Shown: positions 1 through 5,377 of the stretch, piece by piece
How the letters are laid out: each line of letters opens with the position of its first letter
Numbering within the stretch: position 1 is the stretch's first letter
Origin: CAXRGH01 sp964230195
GTDB taxonomy: Bacteria; Pseudomonadota; Gammaproteobacteria; Enterobacterales; Alteromonadaceae
Reading direction: 5' to 3'
DNA: 5,377 nt
Assembly (NCBI GenBank): GCA_964230195.1
Contig: CAXRGH010000166.1
Span: 1 to 5,377, forward strand
The notes under the pieces: model-generated
Told to the model about the DNA's origin: nothing
Database searches by the model: none
What the model saw: the letters and a program-made list of their open reading frames with translations, nothing else
Program-made: the position numbers and the translations under genes

Positions 1-2273
1 TATCAGACTCGGTTTTAATTCCTAAAACCATTAGCGATTTTGACGATTTTGAAAAGTTGCGAAGTACGACTTCTGGTTTTTCGCCGCAAGGTGGACGCTT
101 TCTGCAGGTCAGTAAAGTATTCAATGACACAACGCATAGCGAGTGGGCTTTGCAAGTTAATTTTAAAAAATTAAACTCGGTTACCTATCACGTCATCACC
201 GAGCGGGATTATCAATCACTCAGCACAGGCTACTATTCTTCCCAAGGCTTCCCATTACGTAAAGGTGCTAATTTTAGGATACCGCCTCAGGAAAGTGCCT
301 ACATTCTCATTGAATATCTAGATTCTTATTATCCTAAAGAATCGTTTCATGTGGCGTTAATGCCTTATGACGACTACCAATCGGTGGCATCCACTCACAT
401 TAAAATTGTTATGTTAACCTTTGGTCTGTTTATCACTTTAATCGTTTATAGTTTTGCCCAATCTTACCAAGCAAGGGATAAGGTGATTTTTTATTATGGC
501 GCTTATCTGCTTTTTTTAACGCTAGGCTTTACCGTTCACTTTCAGGTATTGCATCCATTCATCATTCCCATTGACACCCATAACTGGCACAGTTACCCGT
601 TTTTAATTTGTATATTTTTTAATACTCTCTTCATCATTCGCTTTTTAAGCTTAAAAGGTGAATCGCCGAGGCTTGCAAAGATTTTGTTTATCAATGCTAC
701 GATTGGCTTAATTGTCGGTCCGCTATCAGTGGCATTCGGTGATATCGCTTTGCCGATAACGAGAACCGTGATTATGTTGTGGGCGACTCTGGCCATATGG
801 GCTGGCTTTAAACGGTTAAATGACGGTTATCGACCAGCAATTAGTTATTGTTTTGCCTATATGTGGACTGTTGTATCCTTAATTTTGATTGTCATTTTGC
901 GAGATATATTTGGGATCAGCCTGAAACCCCATGTTGATTCGGATTTGCTAGTGTTAGGCGGAGCAGCTATTGAATCTCTGTTATTGGCTGTTGCCATTGT
1001 GCATTATCAGAAACTAAACTCAGACAGTGAACAGCGCTTTCGACGTCTATTAGAAAGAAGGGTTGATGTAAGAACTAAGCGCCTAAGTGTCGCTCGTCAA
1101 GATCAAGCCGCTTTGATTGAAAAATTAAAGGACGCCAATTCTGCAAAGACAAACTTCCTCGCTAATATGAGTCATGAGATCCGCACTCCGTTAACCTCTA
1201 TTATTGGGTATTCTGAGTCACTTCAAGCCAACATGCTGGATCCCGAACAGAAAAAGCAAGCTGTTGATATAATTGCTGACAACAGTCATCACTTATTGGG
1301 TGTCATCAATGATATTCTCGACATCAGCAAAATAGAAAAGGGTGAGAACATTATAAAAATTGAAGCATTCAATTTATTTAATCTTGTGTCTCAAACCATC
1401 AATGCTGTTGAAGTACAAAGACAGTTGGCGAATATTCATTTCAAACTAGATTATCAATTTCCGCTTCCTAGTCACATAAAAAGCGATCAAACAAAATTAA
1501 AACAAATTTTGTTGAACCTTATCAATAATGCTTTGAAGTTTACTCACCATGGTGAAGTAACGTTAATGATAAAAACGAAAGGAAGCGCATTGATATTCGA
1601 GGTAGAGGATACAGGAATTGGAATTTCAAAGGATAAATTAAACCGTGTATTTTCTCCTTTTTTTCAGGGTGATTCCAGTATCTCACGTCAATATGGTGGC
1701 ACAGGTTTGGGTTTAACTATCAGTCATCAATTAGTTAAACAACTCGGCGGTTCAATTGAGATCGAGAGCGAGCAGAATGAGGGGACACGACTCACATTCA
1801 ATATTCCATTGATATTGGCTGAACAAAGTCAATGGGTGAATACGGCACCTCAAGTTGGCGCTTCTAAGCCTCAACCAACGCCTGTATCAAGGGTGAATTA
1901 TTCACCGGAATTAAACGTTCTTCTTGTTGAGGATTACGAGCATAATCGCTTGTTAATAGAACTTGTGTTAAAGCAGTTCAATTGTAGTGTGACTTCTGCG
2001 GTAGACGGTGAGGACGCACTGGAAAAAGTCGATAATGCCAATTTTGATATCATTTTTATGGACATTCAGATGCCAGTAATGGATGGGATAGAAGCATTCA
2101 AGCGACTGCGAATGAAGAATACGGTTGTTCCTGTTGTGGCACTTACCGCCAATAACATGCAACACGAAATTGATGAATACTTTTCGCTTGGCTTTAACGA
2201 TTATTTAAGTAAGCCTGTTAGCAACGAGGCGCTACTCAATGTATTGTCAAAAGTCAGACAAAAATATAATTAG
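1..2273 (+). CDS. 7TMR-DISM hybrid sensor histidine kinase with C-terminal receiver (5' end missing)
   Basis: This is an inner-membrane hybrid sensor kinase of a two-component phosphorelay. The frame is open from base 3 to the TAG at 2271-2273, giving 756 residues in the window (numbered here from base 3). The first possible initiator, TTG at 57, lies inside the sensor domain, so the real start and signal peptide are upstream. Domains in order: a periplasmic beta-rich DISMED2-like domain (about 1-130); seven hydrophobic helices (about 132-152, 161-181, 197-215, 225-244, 249-268, 278-299, 315-334) matching the 7TMR-DISM unit; a charged, probably coiled-coil linker (336-383); HisKA with H-box MSHEIRTPL and phospho-acceptor His391; HATPase_c with N-box (LLNLINNALKF), G1 (DTGIG) and G2 (GGTGLGL); a Pro/Gln-rich linker (about 606-634); and a receiver with acidic pair Glu643-Asp644, phospho-acceptor Asp687 (FMDIQMP), Thr715 and Lys737. 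All catalytic residues are present, so it should be active. No HPt or DNA-binding domain is fused. The ligand is unknown; in this family DISMED2 is thought to bind carbohydrate or small molecules. Confidence 0.95.
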   Translation, partial: SDSVLIPKTISDFDDFEKLRSTTSGFSPQGGRFLQVSKVFNDTTHSEWALQVNFKKLNSVTYHVITERDYQSLSTGYYSSQGFPLRKGANFRIPPQESAYILIEYLDSYYPKESFHVALMPYDDYQSVASTHIKIVMLTFGLFITLIVYSFAQSYQARDKVIFYYGAYLLFLTLGFTVHFQVLHPFIIPIDTHNWHSYPFLICIFFNTLFIIRFLSLKGESPRLAKILFINATIGLIVGPLSVAFGDIALPITRTVIMLWATLAIWAGFKRLNDGYRPAISYCFAYMWTVVSLILIVILRDIFGISLKPHVDSDLLVLGGAAIESLLLAVAIVHYQKLNSDSEQRFRRLLERRVDVRTKRLSVARQDQAALIEKLKDANSAKTNFLANMSHEIRTPLTSIIGYSESLQANMLDPEQKKQAVDIIADNSHHLLGVINDILDISKIEKGENIIKIEAFNLFNLVSQTINAVEVQRQLANIHFKLDYQFPLPSHIKSDQTKLKQILLNLINNALKFTHHGEVTLMIKTKGSALIFEVEDTGIGISKDKLNRVFSPFFQGDSSISRQYGGTGLGLTISHQLVKQLGGSIEIESEQNEGTRLTFNIPLILAEQSQWVNTAPQVGASKPQPTPVSRVNYSPELNVLLVEDYEHNRLLIELVLKQFNCSVTSAVDGEDALEKVDNANFDIIFMDIQMPVMDGIEAFKRLRMKNTVVPVVALTANNMQHEIDEYFSLGFNDYLSKPVSNEALLNVLSKVRQKYN

Positions 2274-2318
2274 TTAATCAGTGGTCTTACATTTGCCTGT
2301 TTCCATATCAAAAACCAT

Positions 2319-2337
2319 GAGACAGTATCAATGTCTC
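2319..2337. repeat. Short perfect inverted repeat (6-bp arms, 7-nt loop)
   Basis: GAGACA (2319-2324) and TGTCTC (2332-2337) are exact reverse complements separated by 7 nt. The following bases (TGACAGTG) are not a T-run, so this is not a standard intrinsic terminator. It lies 46 bp after the kinase stop and about 130 bp before the next start codon. It could be a weak mRNA-stabilising hairpin or a regulator-binding half-site pair. A 6-bp palindrome could also arise by chance. Confidence 0.35.
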
Positions 2338-2381
2338 TGACAGTGTTAACCAGAAATCTTTCTAATATTTTGGTGAACTTC

Positions 2382-2410
2382 CAAAGCGCACTTTGCGTAA
2401 CTTATTTTTT
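2382..2410 (+). terminator. Weak hairpin with delayed T-run; doubtful terminator
   Basis: CAAAG (2382-2386) and CTTTG (2391-2395) can pair around the 4-nt loop CGCA. A run of six T begins at 2405, nine bases after the stem. The stem is only 5 bp with two G-C pairs, and the T-run is not adjacent, so efficiency as an intrinsic terminator would be poor. The same dyad sits where a -35 element or operator for the downstream gene would be expected, so a regulatory role is an equally good reading. Confidence 0.2.
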
Positions 2411-2423
2411 GAATTAGTATGAT
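2393..2423 (+). promoter_or_regulatory. Possible sigma-70 promoter for the propeller gene
   Basis: TATGAT at 2418-2423 matches five of six bases of the TATAAT -10 consensus and lies 43 bp before the ATG at 2467. The best -35 candidate is TTGCGT at 2393-2398, which matches only the first three bases of TTGACA and sits at a long 19-bp spacing. There is no extended -10 TG. If real, the promoter is weak or activator-dependent and gives a 5' leader of roughly 35-40 nt. This is a by-eye call in AT-rich DNA. Confidence 0.35.
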
Positions 2424-2455
2424 AGACAATTCGTAATAGAAACAATAATAACAAC

Positions 2456-2459
2456 AAGG
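2456..2459 (+). promoter_or_regulatory. Shine-Dalgarno sequence of the propeller gene
   Basis: AAGG ends 7 nt before the ATG at 2467. In-frame stops (TAA TAA, just upstream near 2446-2451) rule out an earlier start, and this is the first ATG after them. It leads straight into a signal peptide, so RBS, stop context and protein N-terminus agree on the start. Confidence 0.75.
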
Positions 2460-2466
2460 CAATTTA

Positions 2467-5377
2467 ATGAAGATAACGTTTAAGGCTGTGCTGACCGGTC
2501 TTGTCATGCTCTCCAGTGCGACGCTTCTGTTCGCTAAAACCGAAGAAAAAGAAGATAAGTCTCCGTTTCAATCCAAATCGTTTGATGCTATGAAGTTTCG
2601 TCATATTGGCCCTGCTTATATGTCTGGAAGGATTGCGGACATTGCGGTTGATCAGAAAAATCCGTCAACATGGTACGTTGCAGTAGGTTCTGGCGGGGTC
2701 TGGAAAACCGTCAACGCCGGAACAACTTGGACGCCATTATTTGACAAAGAATCTGTGTATTCCACAGGTGACGTTACAATTGACCCTAGTAACCCTAATG
2801 TTATTTGGGTTGGCACTGGTGAGAATAATGGTGGGCGTCATATCAGTTTTGGTGATGGTATCTATAAATCGGTAGATGGCGGAAAAAATTGGAAAAATAT
2901 GGGGTTGGGGGATAGTGAACGTATTTCTGACATTATTATTCACCCTACTAATTCGAATATTGTTTGGGCTGCCGTTCAGGGGCCTCTTTGGACCAACGGC
3001 GGACAACGTGGATTGTACAAAACCACTGATGGCGGTGAGTCTTGGAAGCAAGTATTGACACCAGAGGATGAGTGGACTGGCGTGACATCGTTGCTAATCG
3101 ATCCTAGAAACCCTGACAAGCTCTATGCTGCCACTTGGTCACGCCAAAGAACCATAGCGGCTTACGTTGGTACAGGTCCTGGGGCTGGGATACACACGTC
3201 TAATGATGGCGGCGCAACGTGGACCAAACTAAAGACCGGTTTGCCAAAAGGTAATATGGGTAAAATCGGAATGGCGATTTCTCCCATCAATCCTGATGTA
3301 GTCTACGCGACCATCGAAACAGATAACCGTAAGGGTGGTTTCTATCGCTCAGCCAATCAAGGTGCAAGCTGGAAAAAGATGTCAGATGAAGTAGGGGGCG
3401 GAACTGGCCCTCATTATTATCAAGAAATTTTTGCCGATCAACATGAATTCGATCGCGTCTATATTGCGAGTAATTACAGTAAAGTATCAGATGATGGCGG
3501 CAAAACATGGACCCCTATTAGCACTGAACGTAAGCACGTTGATGATCACGCCATGGCGTTTCACCCCACTGATCCCGATTTTGTGTTGATTGGTTCTGAT
3601 GGTGGCATTTATATGTCCCATGACAGAATGGAACATTGGCGATTTATTTCAAATTTACCGCTAACCCAATTTTATAAAGTGGCACCAGATGATGCCGAAC
3701 CATTCTACACGGTTTACGCGGGTGCTCAGGATAATTCCACCCAAGGTGGACCATCACGCACTATGCGTTATGAAGGGATCAAAAATAAGGATTGGTTCCT
3801 AACCCTCGGGGGAGACGGGCATCAACCAGCAGTTGAACCTGGTAATCCGAATATCATGTATTCTCAGTGGCAGCAAGGTAACTTGACTCGTCACAATGTA
3901 AAAACTCGCGAGAATGTCTACATTAAACCTCAACCAGGATTGAATGACCCCGCTGAGCGGTATAATTGGGACGCTCCCATTAACGTGTCTACTCACAATG
4001 CAAAGCGCCTTTACTTTGCATCACAGAGAGTGTGGCGCTCGGATGACCGCGGTGATAGCTGGTTGCCGATATCCGGAGACTTAACGAAAAATGGCAACCG
4101 AATGCATCGCCCTATGATGGGGCGAACTTGGTCTGTTGAGGCGGGTTGGGACATATATGCGATGTCTGAATTCCATACCATTGCCAACTTTTCTGAGAGC
4201 CCTGTGGATGAAAATATTCTGTGGGTGGGCACCGACGACGGTCTTATTCAAGTGACCACTGATGGTGGTAAAAACTGGAAGAAAATCAGTCTGAATCAAG
4301 TTAACGGTGTACCGAAAGAATCTTACGTCAATGATATTCGGGCTGACCTTTACGACCCAAATACCGTGTATGTTGCCCTAGATAACCACAAAAACGGCGA
4401 TTTTAAGCCCTACTTGATTAAATCCACCAACTTAGGGAAAACGTGGACATCATTAGCTAAGTCATTACCAGAAAAGCATCTCGTGTGGCGTATTGTACAA
4501 GATCATGTTAACCCCAATTTGATGTTCATTGGTACTGAATTTGGCGTCTTCTTTACGTTAGATGGCGGTGAAGAGTGGCTTGAATTGAATGGGGGAATTC
4601 CAACCATCTCAACCCGCGATGTGAAAATACAACGTCGTGAGAATGATTTGGTGGTGGGTACCTTTGGGCGCGGTATCTACATTCTTGATGATTATTCACC
4701 GTTACGTGAGTTGAGTGAGCAAGCAATGGAGAAAGACGCACTTCTTCTTGCCCCCAGTCGTCCTGTAAAATGGTTCCTTCTGGACGAAAATCACTCAGAT
4801 TCTGATGGCGATGATCGTTTTGTTGCAGACAACCCAGCACACGGCGCTACTTTCACCTACTATTTGAAAGAAAGTTTCACCACCGCTAAAGAGCGACGCC
4901 AAGAGGCTGAAAAGGCGCAGGTGAAAGAGAAGAAATACCCAAAATACCCAAGTTGGGAACAAGTTAATGACGAGAATAATGAAGCGAAACCATCAGTCTA
5001 TCTGGAGATAAGAGATAGCAACGGTGGATACGTCAACCGTGTGATGGGTAAGATCAAGAAAGGCATTCATCGAATCACCTGGGATATGACCTACGCCAAA
5101 CTATCTGCCATTGATGGTGCAAAAGAATCGCCATGGCATCCCCTCGGTGATGGCATCATGGCGTCACCAGGAGAATACACGGCTGCACTATACAAGCGTC
5201 AAGGTGGAGTTGTTGAGCAACTTTCAAGTGCTCAATCATTTGAGGTTAAATCTATCTTTGGCGATTCACCGTCTCATGCAAAAGCATTTGAGTTCAGCCA
5301 GTCGTTGGTTGCGGCAGATCGTCGTTCATCGTCAATTGGAAAAACCGTGAAGCATATGAAGAAGTCATTAGAGATGT
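2467..5377 (+). CDS. Exported Asp-box (BNR/sortilin-like) tandem beta-propeller protein, 3' end missing
   Basis: The frame is open from ATG 2467 to the right edge: 970 complete codons, no stop. Residues 1-23 form a signal peptide (Lys2 and Lys6, hydrophobic core, likely cleavage after Ala23) with no lipobox Cys, so the product is periplasmic or secreted. The mature protein begins with a short acidic/lysine stretch, then the family's characteristic start FRHIGPAYMSGRIADIAVD (residues 46-64). Eleven Asp-boxes (S/T-x-D/N-x-G-x-S/T-W type) lie between residues 81 and 704, each following a blade strand of the form 'DPxNPNxxWVGT'. The propeller part closes with GTFGRGIYILDDYSPLRE (731-748). A C-terminal region follows: strand-rich segments, a charged helix (about 807-823) and an Ig-like stretch with KKGIHRITWDM (864-874). 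Relatives run to roughly 1,050-1,100 residues, so about 100 are probably missing. The family is usually labelled glycosyl hydrolase or VPS10/sortilin-like because of the fold. I see no catalytic site that establishes sialidase or GH74 activity; binding or scaffolding is equally possible. Confidence 0.93.
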   Translation, partial: MKITFKAVLTGLVMLSSATLLFAKTEEKEDKSPFQSKSFDAMKFRHIGPAYMSGRIADIAVDQKNPSTWYVAVGSGGVWKTVNAGTTWTPLFDKESVYSTGDVTIDPSNPNVIWVGTGENNGGRHISFGDGIYKSVDGGKNWKNMGLGDSERISDIIIHPTNSNIVWAAVQGPLWTNGGQRGLYKTTDGGESWKQVLTPEDEWTGVTSLLIDPRNPDKLYAATWSRQRTIAAYVGTGPGAGIHTSNDGGATWTKLKTGLPKGNMGKIGMAISPINPDVVYATIETDNRKGGFYRSANQGASWKKMSDEVGGGTGPHYYQEIFADQHEFDRVYIASNYSKVSDDGGKTWTPISTERKHVDDHAMAFHPTDPDFVLIGSDGGIYMSHDRMEHWRFISNLPLTQFYKVAPDDAEPFYTVYAGAQDNSTQGGPSRTMRYEGIKNKDWFLTLGGDGHQPAVEPGNPNIMYSQWQQGNLTRHNVKTRENVYIKPQPGLNDPAERYNWDAPINVSTHNAKRLYFASQRVWRSDDRGDSWLPISGDLTKNGNRMHRPMMGRTWSVEAGWDIYAMSEFHTIANFSESPVDENILWVGTDDGLIQVTTDGGKNWKKISLNQVNGVPKESYVNDIRADLYDPNTVYVALDNHKNGDFKPYLIKSTNLGKTWTSLAKSLPEKHLVWRIVQDHVNPNLMFIGTEFGVFFTLDGGEEWLELNGGIPTISTRDVKIQRRENDLVVGTFGRGIYILDDYSPLRELSEQAMEKDALLLAPSRPVKWFLLDENHSDSDGDDRFVADNPAHGATFTYYLKESFTTAKERRQEAEKAQVKEKKYPKYPSWEQVNDENNEAKPSVYLEIRDSNGGYVNRVMGKIKKGIHRITWDMTYAKLSAIDGAKESPWHPLGDGIMASPGEYTAALYKRQGGVVEQLSSAQSFEVKSIFGDSPSHAKAFEFSQSLVAADRRSSSIGKTVKHMKKSLEM
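2707..4578 (+). repeat. Array of eleven Asp-box (BNR) motifs in the propeller protein
   Basis: Motifs by residue: 81-88 TVNAGTTW, 135-142 SVDGGKNW, 186-193 TTDGGESW, 245-252 SNDGGATW, 295-302 SANQGASW, 341-348 SDDGGKTW, 384-391 SHDRMEHW (degenerate), 525-532 SDDRGDSW, 597-604 TTDGGKNW, 653-660 STNLGKTW and 697-704 TLDGGEEW. Spacing is 43-59 residues through the first seven, then 141, then 72, 56 and 44. The Asp is replaced by Asn in motifs 1, 5 and 10. Asp-boxes are structural turns between the last two strands of a blade, so they mark fold, not catalysis. The repeats are diverged in DNA and show no recent duplication. Confidence 0.9.
4933..4950 (+). repeat. Perfect 9-bp in-frame tandem duplication
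   Basis: AAATACCCA occurs twice in direct succession (4933-4941 and 4942-4950), encoding Lys-Tyr-Pro twice (residues 823-828). It lies just after the charged helix in the C-terminal region of the propeller protein, before the conserved-looking PSW at 828-830. It is in frame and keeps the gene open. It may be a slippage product in a tolerant linker. Confidence 0.8.

Larger units (their letters stand above)
2274..2466. other. Intergenic region between the sensor kinase and the propeller gene
   Basis: This 193-bp stretch is AT-rich and has stops in the frames I read, so I see no small gene in it. It contains two short inverted repeats, a candidate -10 element and a Shine-Dalgarno sequence for the downstream gene. 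I see no strong GC-rich hairpin followed directly by a T-run after the kinase stop codon, so read-through from the kinase into the next gene cannot be excluded. No tRNA-like or riboswitch-like structure was recognised. Confidence 0.8.

Noticed and set aside
57..59. TTG as the start codon of the kinase gene
   Set aside because: The frame stays open to base 3 with sensor-domain sequence before it, no Shine-Dalgarno sequence lies upstream, and no signal peptide follows. It is an internal Leu codon.
2319..2337. Intrinsic terminator of the kinase gene
   Set aside because: The 6-bp stem is not followed by a T-run, so it lacks the second required element.
2737..3051. Minus-strand open frame of 104 codons opposite the propeller gene
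   Set aside because: It lies wholly antisense to a clear Asp-box coding region. Its Asn/Thr/Ile-rich product mirrors the repeated blade codons and matches no known fold.
3799..4299. Three overlapping minus-strand open frames
   Set aside because: They overlap one another in different frames and lie opposite the propeller coding sequence, with no recognisable domain or ribosome binding site.
4553..4840. Minus-strand open frame of 95 codons
   Set aside because: His/Arg-rich translation typical of a shadow frame, fully inside the propeller gene on the other strand.
5111..5350. Plus-strand open frame of 79 codons in another frame
   Set aside because: It overlaps the propeller gene completely, which continues in frame to the window edge with family-typical sequence. 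No separate product is credible.
2467..5377. Calling the propeller protein a sialidase or GH74 xyloglucanase
   Set aside because: Asp-boxes are structural only. The sialidase Arg triad with a FRIP motif is not visible, and GH74 catalytic aspartates cannot be assigned from sequence alone.

Overview
The window suggests a chromosomal segment of a marine gammaproteobacterium, most likely in the Alteromonadales (Alteromonas/Glaciecola/Shewanella-like). This rests on the AT-leaning base composition, on codon use, and on the pairing of a 7TMR-DISM hybrid histidine kinase with a large secreted Asp-box (BNR) propeller protein. The genus cannot be fixed from the sequence alone.

Layout: two large genes lie head to tail on the + strand, and both are cut by the window edges. 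Positions 1-2273 hold the 3' part of a hybrid sensor histidine kinase: a periplasmic DISMED2-like domain, seven membrane helices, HisKA, HATPase_c and a receiver. Its true start lies upstream of the window. A gap of 193 bp (2274-2466) follows. It has no gene, two short hairpins, a possible sigma-70 promoter and a Shine-Dalgarno sequence. From 2467 to the right edge (5377) runs an uninterrupted reading frame of 970 complete codons with no stop. It encodes an exported protein of tandem beta-propellers with eleven recognisable Asp-boxes and a C-terminal beta-rich region. Its 3' end is outside the window.

How they may work together: the kinase would sense a periplasmic or membrane signal and pass phosphate His to Asp onto its own receiver, and then probably through a separate HPt protein, since none is fused here. 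The propeller protein acts in the periplasm or outside the cell. It belongs to a common bacterial family often labelled 'glycosyl hydrolase' or 'sortilin/VPS10-like', but no catalytic activity can be read from the sequence. Same-strand adjacency allows a functional link, but the gap and the candidate promoter suggest the second gene can be transcribed independently.

I found no RNA gene, mobile element, CRISPR array or attachment site. Nothing here amounts to a clearly new system. The most useful leads are the blade layout of the propeller protein, its conserved patch without Asp-boxes, and its possible tie to the sensor next door.
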